Assembly (NCBI RefSeq): GCF_014697425.1
Contig: NZ_JACJRU010000004.1
Location: 1 to 64,000 of the forward strand
Reading direction: 5' to 3'
Origin: Nostoc sp. FACHB-110
Lineage (GTDB): Bacteria > Cyanobacteriota > Cyanobacteriia > Cyanobacteriales > Nostocaceae
DNA length: 64,000 nucleotides
Shown here: positions 1 through 9,900 of the stretch, in pieces
Position numbering within the stretch: the first letter of the stretch is position 1
Layout of the letters: each line of letters opens with the position of its first letter
The notes under the pieces: generated by a model
Databases searched by the model: none
Told to the model about the DNA's origin: nothing
Seen by the model: only the letters and a program-made list of their open reading frames with translations
Program-made: the position numbers and the translations under genes

Positions 1-418
1 AATCCCAAAGTGAAGTTGACGCTGGAATTAACTGTATCGACACCACCTAAAGCATCGTTAAAGTTTTCCGTGACCACATCCAAGAGGTTATCGACAAAGT
101 AGGTATCACTACCATCCCCACCATTGAGGATATCAGCACCACTGCCACCATTGAGGGTATCAGCACCACTGCCACCATTGAGGGTATCAGCACCACTGCC
201 ACCATTGAGGACATTATTGCCACTGTTACCATTGATGACGTTGTTATTGGCATTACCAGTACCATTAATATTGCCAACACCTGTCAGATTCAGGTTTTCT
301 AGACCAAATCCCAAAGTGAAGTTGACGCTGGAATTAACTGTATCGACACCACCTAAAGCATCGTTAAAGTTTTCCGTGACCACATCCAAGAGGTTATCGA
401 CAAAGTAGGTATCGCTGC
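1..418. repeat. 306-bp-spaced direct repeats inside the RTX gene
   Basis: Bases 1-112 and 307-418 are almost identical and lie in the same frame (a 102-residue period). Between them a 27-bp unit coding GGSGADTLN is iterated about three times (121-207). This points to recent intragenic duplication. Confidence 0.85.
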
Positions 419-632
419 CATCCCCACCATTGAGGGTATCAGCACCACTGCCACCATTGAGGGTGTCGTTTCCATCTCCACCCAATAGACTGTCATTTCC
501 TGACCCACCATCAAGTGAGTCGTTTCCTAACCCACCAATGAGGGTGTCATTCCCCCCCAGCCCCGATATGTGATCGGCAAAGCTAGTACCCGATAGAAAG
601 TCATTTAAAGGGGTTCCAATAATCGAACTCAT
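1..632 (-). CDS. RTX-type calcium-binding repeat protein (N-terminal part, cut by window edge)
   Basis: The reading frame starts at an ATG at 632 and runs off the left edge without a stop, so only about 210 N-terminal residues are visible. It begins [15 protein letters not shown] and then shows glycine/aspartate nonapeptides of the GGxGxDxLxGG type ([23 protein letters not shown]), typical of hemolysin-type calcium-binding (RTX) proteins. These bind Ca2+ and usually leave the cell by type I secretion through a C-terminal signal, which is not in view. The repeats alternate with a block containing [16 protein letters not shown]. Two copies of this block are nearly identical at the DNA level, 306 bp apart. 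No catalytic domain is visible, so the function is unknown. The frame and repeats are clear; the substrate or role is not. Confidence 0.85.
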   Translation of the reverse strand, partial: MSSIIGTPLNDFLSGTSFADHISGLGGNDTLIGGLGNDSLDGGSGNDSLLGGDGNDTLNGGSGADTLNGGDGSDTYFVDNLLDVVTENFNDALGGVDTVNSSVNFTLGFGLENLNLTGVGNINGTGNANNNVINGNSGNNVLNGGSGADTLNGGSGADTLNGGSGADILNGGDGSDTYFVDNLLDVVTENFNDALGGVDTVNSSVNFTLG

Positions 633-710
633 TTAACTAACTCAATGTAATACAAAAGGTTGTATCTATTATTATACATATTTATACGTATTTAGTAATA
701 ATATAATTGT

Positions 711-1135
711 ACTAAAGCGGATGCCAGCGATGACCAAGGCTTAATTGAACTACTGAGCAATAATCTGGATTACTTGCGAGCCAAACCCGTGAATATCCCG
801 AAGATTACTATCCTGCTTGATCACGGTTATCACCGAGACAAACTCACACTCGAACTACAAAAGCTCTACCCCCAAATCATGACCAAGATTAGGTTTCAAC
901 TCGCACCAAGCCAACCAAAGCGGAAATTGCAGCCTTTGGGAAAACTGGATTTGTACCTGTAGCTACCCGATGGGTGATTGAGCGGTCAAATGCTTGGATG
1001 GAACGCTATAAAAGTTGGGTCAAAAATTTTGAGAGAACCCTCTTCCATACCAACGCGAAGCTTAATCTTTGCTTCATCAGACTCATGCTCGACTGGCAAA
1101 TGGATAAATCCCAAATGGGTTCTATAATGGCATAA
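711..1135 (+). pseudogene. IS5-type DDE transposase remnant (3' part, frameshifted)
   Basis: One frame reads ADASDDQGLIELL and then ITILLDHGYH, which looks like the second catalytic Asp region of IS5-like DDE transposases. It breaks near base 915. The reading then continues in another frame as TKAEIAAFGKTGFVPVATRW, VIERSNAWMERYKSW and KLNLCFIRLMLDWQ up to a TAA at 1135. VIERSNAW carries the catalytic Glu typical of this family. The first third of the transposase is missing and no terminal inverted repeat was recognised. The element is therefore dead. It ends 4 bp short of the convergent kinase stop codon. Confidence 0.8.
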
Positions 1136-1139
1136 AATT

Positions 1140-4100
1140 TTACACTGGCAGTTGAATGATAAATTCTGTCCCTTCACCCAAAACAGAATTGACTGTGATT
1201 TGACCACCGTGTTTTTCTGCGACAATTTGCTTTGCTATAGCCAACCCTAAACCTGTACCTTTACCGACAGCTTTAGTAGTAAATAAATGGTTAAAGATTT
1301 TGTGTGTTACCTCTGCACTCATCCCTTTACCATTATCAGCAATGGAGATGTTCACGAATTGAGCGGCTATTGATGTGGTAATTATAATCGAGTTAGGATG
1401 AGCTTGAATTTCTGCAAAACTCCGTCCGATATTTGCTTCATCTAATGCGTCAATGGCATTCGCCAAAATATTCATAAATACCTGATTTAATTGCCCAGGG
1501 AAACATTCAATTTGGGGTAAATCACCGTAGTTAGTGATTACTTCAATTGCCGGACGTTGTTCGTTAGCTTTGAGACGATGTTTGAGAATTAAAATTGTGC
1601 TATCAATGCCTTCGTGAAGATTAAATGGGACTTTGTAATCTCGGTCAGCACGGGAGAAAGTGCGGAGGGAAGTACTAATATTTTTTAATCTATCGCAAGC
1701 TATCGCCATAGAATCGAGCATTTTCGGCAGGTCTTCTATGGTATATTCCAAATCAATTTCTGATTCATGGTCGAGGATTTCTTCAGTTTTATCGCTGAAG
1801 GTTTCTTGATAGATTTTCAAATGTTCGATAATATCGGTAAAGGTGGGTTTAGCTTGTTTGAGAGTTGCCGCAATAAAGCCCAAAGGATTATTCATTTCGT
1901 GGGCGACACCAGCGACTAAGTTACCCAAGGCGGACATTTTTTCACTTTGGATAATTTGTAATTGGGCTTGTTGTAAAGCTAGTTCAGCTTGTTTACGCTC
2001 GCTAATATCCAACAACAGTCCATCCCACACTAATGTGCCATCAATAAGTTTTTCGATGCGTGCTTCACCGTGAATCCACTTAATAATTCCCGAGGGTGTA
2101 ACAATTCGCCCTTCCCACAGCCAGGGATTTAGGGTGTTAATTGAATCTGCAACAGACTGATAATAAGATTCTAAATCTTCTGGATGGCCCATATCTAGGA
2201 GGATCTGCACATTGGCGATCGCTTGTTCGGCGGTGATTTCATAGAGGTCATAACAGTCATTACTCATATAAGGCATTGACACCGAACCATCAGTCGCCAT
2301 GAGGAATTGATACACTACGCCAGGAACGTTATCTACTAGATTATGAAAGCGGGATTGAGCAGTTTTTAACTCATCAAGCGATCGCTTTAATTGTTGGGCA
2401 TATTCCTGAGAAAGTTGATAAAGTCGAGCATTTTCTAGAGAAATTGCAGCTTGAGCGCAGATGAGGTTAAGTAGTTCGACGCGTTCGCTCGTAAACGCCC
2501 CCTTAGCTAAATTATTTTCTAGATATAAAATCCCCAGTAATTTACCTTGATGCAAAATTGGGTTACACAAAATACTATACGGTTGCTGACGGACAATATA
2601 AGGGTCATTGGCGAAAGTGATATCTGCGGTTGCATCCAATAAAACAACAGTTTGTTGGTTGTTTTTGACTTTGTAAATCAGCTTGTGGGGAATATCTTGA
2701 CTGTCTGCAATGGCAAGACTTTGTAAAACAATCGGTTGTGTTCCTTGGGTAATTGCGCCTTGAATTAGTAAATGATTGTCTTGCAACAGCATTAACACAC
2801 ATTTATCAGCCCCAGCAGTTTCAATCACGATGGAAAGTAAGGAGGAAAGTAATTTTTCTAGTTCGATTTCACCGGAGATAGTCTGAGATGCTCTGAAAAT
2901 TGCTTTTAAATCTAGAGTATCTGAGACACTGCTGCTAGAACTGGAAGAACGGGTAGATGTGACAGTCCCCAAGGTAAAGATAGTTTCGTTAGTTGAAAGA
3001 GGCGAACGGGTTGGCTGTAATATCGGGGCGAGTAATTGGGGATAGCGTCTTTCTAAGTCGGCGACTTTGGTTTTTGCTCCCCAACGGGTATAACAATAAT
3101 ATGCTTCCTGCATATAGCCTGCGGCAACTTTCTCTTTCCCCCAAGCAAGGTAAGATTTTGCTGCTAATTCGTTGGCGAGGGCTTCTTCTTGGATATATTC
3201 GTTGGCTTTAGCACCGAAAATAGCGCGATCGTAATAATCCATCGCTTCATACATCTGCCCTAATACCCGATATCGTTCTGCTTCCACCAAATAAAACTTG
3301 TGTAAATGGTTGGTGGGCGCATAGAGAGACCATTTTTTCAGCTTATCCTGGTTGTCAATTACTTGTTGTAAATCTGCCTCTTGATTGTTAGGTAATGTAC
3401 CAAGATAAGTCAATGAATCGTAGAAGTGAAATAATGGAACCATAAAACAGCCAGATACTCCACTTAAATATTGTTTAGCTTGAGTTGCGGCTTCAATTGC
3501 TGATTCCCCCTCATTAAACAAGTAACAAAGAATTAATTTATTGACATAGAGTGTTCCCATTGCGTAAAGATCGTTAGCTTTTTGATGCAAGGGCAACATG
3601 ATTTTTTCGTCATAAATTATGCCTTGAATTTCCCAAGGACATTTATTTGGAGTGAGTAAATTGGTAACAGATTGGTAAAAAATTCTCAGATAATTATGAG
3701 CAACTTCCTGTTTAAGTTGAGCCAGTGCTTGATTATAAAGCTGAATTTCTGGTTCTAAAGCAGACAAATTTTTCCCCAGAAAATAGGAAAGGGAACAGTA
3801 ATTGTAGGCACAGTAGGCCGCATATTCTAAAGTCCCTGTCTCCAAACCACTGTGATATCCATCAAGTAAAGGGGCGAGTGAATCTTGAATATGATGTTTC
3901 CAGGGTTTGACAAATGGATAAACCATATTAATGGTACTGGCTTTAAATTCTCGGTTCTGGAAGCGTGATAATAGCCCCATTGCGATTTCGCCAATGCGAT
4001 CGCCCAAATCAATTTCTCCGCTACTGCATAAAATTACTCCATACCAAGCAAAAGCTTGTGCTGATACAGCAGCATTACCATACTGAACTGATAATCTTAC

Positions 4101-6914
4101 TTGCTTACACACAATTAACGGTAGAAGTTCGGGAACCGCTTGATAAACTGCTGCTGTGACAGTTGCTAAAATTCGTATCTTGGCAATAGCTTGCAGATCA
4201 GTCATCTCTGGTAGTGTCAATAAATCTGCTAAATCTTTTTCTGTGAATAAATCTTGAGTCTGTTTTAAACTTTGAGAAATATCTGTGGCGGTAGGATGCT
4301 CTGGAAACACAATGCCAAATAATTCCAAAACATTAAGAGCAGTTCTAATAGCTTCAGGCTGTTGACTTTGAGCTACTTCAGCCAAAATTTTTACTTCATA
4401 GACTTTCACTTTATCTAGTAATTGACGCGCATTTTTTACTACTTCATCAACTATCTGCTGCATTTGGCTAAAATCACCAATCAGACAAGTTGCTTCTGCG
4501 GCTAAATTATATAGAGCCAAGGTGATTTCATAATGTTGTTGCCAACAATTTGATGTGAGCAGTTCTCTCCCTTTATTGGCATATTCAATGGCTGCAATAT
4601 AAGCAGTTGCTGATTTAGCTTTTCGTGCAGCTTCTAAATTCAGATTGGCTAGTTTTTCCCGTTCATTTTTTGAATTAATTAAATCAGCACCTTTATTCAA
4701 CTGATTGACAATCTCAAAAATTCTCTCTTCTTTTTCTGCTTGATTGATAACACTTAAAAGCAGTTGCCCAATTTTTAAATGCTTTAGTTGTTTTTGGTCA
4801 TCAGGAATCCGAGAATAAGCTGCTTGTTGTACTCTATCGTGTAAAAATTTGTAAGTAACAATTTCGTGCTTTTCAGAAATAGATACTATGCTTTCTTGAC
4901 CGACATAAAACTTATAAACATCACCAATTGGTAAAATCAATCCTTCTTGTAGTGCTTTCCATAAACAGGCTGCGGTTTCGATTTGAGATTGTTCGGCAAC
5001 AATAGCTAAAGTACCTAAATCAAAAGAATTGCCAATACAAGCAGCTAACTGCAACATCTGTTGAGTTGATAGTGGTAGTTTTTGCAGTTGTAAACTCATA
5101 AAAGCAATCACATCATCTGTTGCTACTTGCGTTTTTATCTGGATAATGTCACATTGCCAACAAGTTAATTCAAAGTCAAATGTGATTAATTTATCTTGAT
5201 GTAACGCTTTGAGAAACTGTGCAGTAAAAAATGGATTACCTTGAGTTTTATGATATACTAATTCTGCTAGAGATAATGCCAAATCTTTACTACATTTGAG
5301 TGTGTCAGCCACTAACTTATTCACTTGTACCTGACTTAATGGTGCTAAAGTAATTGTGTTAATTGTGGCTTGAGCCTTTTGAATTTCACTTAATGTTAAT
5401 AATAAGGGATGTCCGGGAGTGACTTCGTTATCACGATATGCACCAATAATGAAAAGATAAGCTGTATCAGCCATTAATAGCTGCATTAATTTGAGTGATG
5501 CGGAATCAGCCCATTGTAAATCGTCTAAAAATATGACTAAGGGATGTTTAGGAGTTGTAAAAACTTGGGTGAATTTTTGAAATAATAAATTAAAGCGATT
5601 TTGCGCTGCTGTTCCTGATAATTCTATCGCTGGTTGTTGTTGACCAATAATGTTTTCTAATTCGGGAATAACTTCAATAATTACTTGTCCATTTTCCCCG
5701 ACAGCCTCTAATATTTTATGTTTCCATTTCTGAATTTGGATATCGCTTTCGGTTAATAATTGCCCCATTAAATCGCGGAATGCTTGGACAAAGGCACTGA
5801 AAGGAATGTTCCTTTGAAACTGGTCATATTTACCTTTAATAAAGTAACCGCGTTGTCTGACAATGGGTTTATGTACTTCGTTAACAACGGCGGTTTTGCC
5901 AATTCCAGAGAAACCCGCTACAAGCATCATTTCGGTTGCGCCAAGGCTGACTCTCTCAAATGCTTCTAGGAGGGTTTTTACTTCGGTTTCTCTGCCATAT
6001 AATTTATCAGGAATGATGAAGCGATCGCACACATCCTTTTGCCCAATCTCAAAGCTTTGAATTTCACCAGTTTCTCTTAACTCAGTCAGACATTTTTCTA
6101 AATCATATTTTAATCCCAATGCACTCTGATATCTATCCTCAGCATTTTTTGCCATCAATTTACTGACGATTTTTGAGATAACTGAAGGGATATCTGGGTT
6201 AATTTCATGTAGTAACGGTGCTGTTTTCGCAATATGAGCATGTACCAATTCCATTGGGTCATTTGATGCAAATGGTAACTCACCTAAGAGTAATTCATAG
6301 AAAGTCACACCCAAAGAATAGAAATCTGTACGATAATCAATCCCCCGATTCATTCTCCCGGTTTGTTCTGGAGAGATATAAGCGAGTGTTCCTTCTAAAA
6401 CATTGGGGTTAACTAGGGTTTGGGTTTCTCTGGGTAATAATGATGCAATACTAAAGTCGATTAATTTAACTTGTTTAGTTTGGGGGTTAATTAATATATT
6501 GCTGGGTTTAATATCTTTATGAATAATCCGCTCATGATAGAGTAAGTCTAGGATGTCGCAGAGTGCGATCGCTATTACTAAAAACTCCTCTCTAGATGTA
6601 ACATTTTGATTTTTGGCCAAATAATCCTTAAGAGAAATTCCCCCAAAGTCTTCCATGACTAGCATATAGCCATTATGTAAGGCTTCTAGGCTATGGGTTT
6701 GAATAATCAGGGGTGAGTTAAGATTTTTGCCAATAGTATATTGATTGCGAAATAACAACAATTCGCTAAAGCTGGGATAGGCATTTTTCAGCAGTTTGAT
6801 AACTACTGGTGTTGAGTCATTTTCTCTAATTGCGCGATAAACTAGCGTTCTTGCTCCGTTGTAAAGTTCTTGTACAAGATTATATCCGGGAATACTAAAA
6901 ACGCTGCTCATCAT
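1140..6914 (-). CDS. Giant Ser/Thr kinase-AAA ATPase-GAF-PAS-histidine kinase (HstK-like)
   Basis: A 1924-residue multidomain signalling protein. Visible order: Ser/Thr kinase (about 10-275) with Lys40, HKDIKPSN at 132-139, DFS replacing DFG at 153-155 and SPEQ at 181; an AAA/STAND-type ATPase with Walker A GFSGIGKT (334-341) and Walker B VIFLDD (460-465); a long helical TPR-like region; GAF (about 1335-1490); PAS (about 1520-1640); and a histidine kinase with VAGVAHEMNN (phospho-His near 1672) and the ATP motif [10 protein letters not shown]. The family is typical of filamentous cyanobacteria; Anabaena HstK is the named example. It lacks a receiver domain. It lies 61 bp downstream of a paralogue on the same strand, so the two are probably co-transcribed. 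The catalytic residues look intact; the signal sensed is unknown. Two ATGs in tandem make the exact start ambiguous by one codon. Confidence 0.93.
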   Translation of the reverse strand: MMSSVFSIPGYNLVQELYNGARTLVYRAIRENDSTPVVIKLLKNAYPSFSELLLFRNQYTIGKNLNSPLIIQTHSLEALHNGYMLVMEDFGGISLKDYLAKNQNVTSREEFLVIAIALCDILDLLYHERIIHKDIKPSNILINPQTKQVKLIDFSIASLLPRETQTLVNPNVLEGTLAYISPEQTGRMNRGIDYRTDFYSLGVTFYELLLGELPFASNDPMELVHAHIAKTAPLLHEINPDIPSVISKIVSKLMAKNAEDRYQSALGLKYDLEKCLTELRETGEIQSFEIGQKDVCDRFIIPDKLYGRETEVKTLLEAFERVSLGATEMMLVAGFSGIGKTAVVNEVHKPIVRQRGYFIKGKYDQFQRNIPFSAFVQAFRDLMGQLLTESDIQIQKWKHKILEAVGENGQVIIEVIPELENIIGQQQPAIELSGTAAQNRFNLLFQKFTQVFTTPKHPLVIFLDDLQWADSASLKLMQLLMADTAYLFIIGAYRDNEVTPGHPLLLTLSEIQKAQATINTITLAPLSQVQVNKLVADTLKCSKDLALSLAELVYHKTQGNPFFTAQFLKALHQDKLITFDFELTCWQCDIIQIKTQVATDDVIAFMSLQLQKLPLSTQQMLQLAACIGNSFDLGTLAIVAEQSQIETAACLWKALQEGLILPIGDVYKFYVGQESIVSISEKHEIVTYKFLHDRVQQAAYSRIPDDQKQLKHLKIGQLLLSVINQAEKEERIFEIVNQLNKGADLINSKNEREKLANLNLEAARKAKSATAYIAAIEYANKGRELLTSNCWQQHYEITLALYNLAAEATCLIGDFSQMQQIVDEVVKNARQLLDKVKVYEVKILAEVAQSQQPEAIRTALNVLELFGIVFPEHPTATDISQSLKQTQDLFTEKDLADLLTLPEMTDLQAIAKIRILATVTAAVYQAVPELLPLIVCKQVRLSVQYGNAAVSAQAFAWYGVILCSSGEIDLGDRIGEIAMGLLSRFQNREFKASTINMVYPFVKPWKHHIQDSLAPLLDGYHSGLETGTLEYAAYCAYNYCSLSYFLGKNLSALEPEIQLYNQALAQLKQEVAHNYLRIFYQSVTNLLTPNKCPWEIQGIIYDEKIMLPLHQKANDLYAMGTLYVNKLILCYLFNEGESAIEAATQAKQYLSGVSGCFMVPLFHFYDSLTYLGTLPNNQEADLQQVIDNQDKLKKWSLYAPTNHLHKFYLVEAERYRVLGQMYEAMDYYDRAIFGAKANEYIQEEALANELAAKSYLAWGKEKVAAGYMQEAYYCYTRWGAKTKVADLERRYPQLLAPILQPTRSPLSTNETIFTLGTVTSTRSSSSSSSVSDTLDLKAIFRASQTISGEIELEKLLSSLLSIVIETAGADKCVLMLLQDNHLLIQGAITQGTQPIVLQSLAIADSQDIPHKLIYKVKNNQQTVVLLDATADITFANDPYIVRQQPYSILCNPILHQGKLLGILYLENNLAKGAFTSERVELLNLICAQAAISLENARLYQLSQEYAQQLKRSLDELKTAQSRFHNLVDNVPGVVYQFLMATDGSVSMPYMSNDCYDLYEITAEQAIANVQILLDMGHPEDLESYYQSVADSINTLNPWLWEGRIVTPSGIIKWIHGEARIEKLIDGTLVWDGLLLDISERKQAELALQQAQLQIIQSEKMSALGNLVAGVAHEMNNPLGFIAATLKQAKPTFTDIIEHLKIYQETFSDKTEEILDHESEIDLEYTIEDLPKMLDSMAIACDRLKNISTSLRTFSRADRDYKVPFNLHEGIDSTILILKHRLKANEQRPAIEVITNYGDLPQIECFPGQLNQVFMNILANAIDALDEANIGRSFAEIQAHPNSIIITTSIAAQFVNISIADNGKGMSAEVTHKIFNHLFTTKAVGKGTGLGLAIAKQIVAEKHGGQITVNSVLGEGTEFIIQLPV

Positions 6915-6975
6915 CTTGTGCTCATCTGATAATTTCTCAATCTAGTATTCCCAGATAGATACATAGAGCTAAAAT

Positions 6976-9900
6976 TTAAACGGGGATTTCTATAATAAAT
7001 TCAGTACCTTCACCAAGAAGAGATTGACAAGACAACTGACCGCCGTGTTTTTCTTCAACAATTTGTTTAGCTATAGCCAACCCTAAACCTGTACCTTTAC
7101 CGACTCCCTTGGTAGTAAATAAATGCTCAAATATCTTTTGTTGTATCTCTTCACTCATGCCTTTACCATTATCGGCAATTGATATTTTTACCCATATATT
7201 ATCTACAATTGATGTTGTAATTGTAATGCAGTTAGGATGAGCTTTAATCTCGGCAAAACTCTTACCAATATTTGCTTCTTCTAGGGCATCAATAGCATTG
7301 GCAAGAATATTCATAAATACCTGATTCAATTGTCCAGGAAAACAATTGACTAAAGGTAAATCACTATAGTTTGTAATTACTTCAATTGCTGGGTGTTGTT
7401 GATTTGCTTTCAGGCGATGCTTGAGGATTAAAATTGTGCTGTCAATGCCTTCATGAAGATTAAATTGTACTTTGTAGTCTTTGTCAGCGCGAGAAAATGT
7501 CCGCAAGCTAGTGCTGATATTTTTTAATCTATCGCACGCCATAACCATTGCATCAATTGTTTTGGGTAAGTCTTCCAAAAGATACTCTAAGTCAATTTCC
7601 TCCGCATGGTCTTGAATTTCATGACTAGGATTTTCTAAGTTTTGTTGATAGAGTCGTAAATGTTCTGTGATATCGGCAAAATTGGGTTTAGTTTGTTGAA
7701 GCGTAGCAGAAATAAAGCCCAATGGATTATTCATTTCATGGGCGACACCTGCAACTAAATTACCCAACGCAGACATTTTTTCACTTTGGACTATATGCAA
7801 TTGGGCATTTTGCAAATCAGTGAGGGCTTGCTCTAACTTTTGGGCATATTCCTGAGCAGATTCATAAAGTCGGGCATTTTCGAGAGAAATGGCAGCTTGA
7901 GCGCAGATGAGATTGAGTAGTTCGATGCGATCGCTTGTGAATGCTCCTGTGACTAAATTATTTTCTAGATATAGAATACCTATCAACTTGCCTTGATGTA
8001 AAATTGGACTGCATAAGATACTTTTAGGCTGCTGATGAACAATATATGGGTCGTTGGCTAAGATAGGATCTGCGATCGCATCCACTAAAATAGCAATCTG
8101 TTGGTTGTGCTTGACTTTGTAAATCAGCTTGTGGGGAATGTCTTGGCTATCTTCAACAGGAATACGCTGCAAAACAACTGGCTGCATCCCTTGAGTAATC
8201 GACCCTTTAATGAGCAAATTTCCATCTCGCAACAGCATTAAAACGCATTTATCCGCCCCAGCATTTTCGATGACGATTCTCAGCAATGATGAGAGAAGTT
8301 TTTCGAGTTCAATTTCACCAGAAAGAGTTTGAGAAGCTTTGAGGATAGCTGTTAAATCTAGGGTATCGGAGACACTGCTGTTAGAAGTGAGGGAACTGGT
8401 GGATGAGACACTCTTTAAGGTAAAGATGGTTTCGTCAGTGGACAGAGGAGAATAGGTTTGCTGTAATATGGGAGCCAGTAATTGAGGATAGAGAGTTTCT
8501 AAGTCAGTCACTTTGGCTTTTGCTCCCCAACGAGCATAAGCATAGTAGGCTTCCATCATATACTCTTGAGCAATGCGTTGCTTACCCCAATCAAGATAGA
8601 ATTTTGCCGCTAGTTCGTTAGCCAGGGCTTCTTCTTGTACGTAATCGTTGATTTTAGCTCCACATATTGCCTTGTCGTAGAGGTCACTGGCGGCGATTTT
8701 TTGTCCCGACACGCGACATTTTTCTGCTGCTACTAAATCAAACTTATGTTGGTGATTCATCGGTGCGTGGTGCGCCCAGTTTTTTAGCTGAGTTTGATTT
8801 TCCTCTACCCTTTGCCATACTGCTGATGAATCTTGTAATTGCAAATTCAAACTGGCTAAAGCAATCAAAGAATCATAGAAATAAAATGCCGGCTCATATA
8901 CCAGTCCCTGAGCAGCAATTAAATGGTTTCTGCACTCAACAGCATGATTTTGCGCTTGTTCAGTTTCTCCAAACAAAAAGCAGAGCATGAGTTTATATGA
9001 ATGAAACACATACAACTCACTCAAATCATTATCAGACATGATCTGTGGCAGAACTTCCGTTTCTTGTACAACTTCCCCAGACAAAATACAAGGATCTTCC
9101 CCATAACCAAGCAAATTGAGTGCAGACTGCCAAGAAAGCCGACAGTGATTAGCTAGTCCCACTTGATTGATTTGCATCAACCCATTGTAGTAAGCACGAG
9201 CATTCTGTTCTAAAGTAGCAAGAGGTTGATTACACCAAAAAGAAGCATTGCAAAAAGTTCGCGCATGATATCCGGCAAACTTTGTGCTACCAACTTCTAA
9301 ACCAATCACATAACTTTCTTGCAACAGAGGGAGGACTTCTTTAATGTGAGATTTGCGATGCAGAATAAAACCTGCCAACACTAAAAGTACTTCTGGTTTA
9401 ATAGCTTTAGCATCAAATTTGGTAATCAGTTTTAGTGATAATTCAGCAAATTCTGTTGCTTTATCTACATCTTGTAAAACATTGCAGAGAATGAAGCCAT
9501 AGTTAGCATAAGCAAATGCAGAAATAATTGTATTGCCATACTGAATTGATAATTTGACTGACAACGCCATCAGTAATGGACACAAAATAGAACCGGAGTT
9601 GTAAGCTGGTGGGACGAGAGCATTGGCAATTTGGATAATTGCCAAAACTTCTCGATTTGTCATTACAGGTAAATCAAATAAATCTGTAATTTCTCTATCT
9701 CCAATTAGTTCATTAATTTCTTGAATTGCCTGTTGAATATCTACTGGGCTTGGTGATTCGGCAAACTTTATCCCAAACTGTTGCAGGAGATTTTGTCCAA
9801 TTTCAAGGGCTTTGACTGGTTCATTCTGAAAAACATAAGCTTGAATTTTAATACAATAAATATTGACCTTTTCTAACAGAGAGTTTGCTTGAATAATTAC

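Noticed and set aside
986..1225. 79-codon minus-strand ORF overlapping the transposase remnant and kinase end
   Set aside because: It is antisense to the recognisable transposase frame and overlaps the kinase in another frame.
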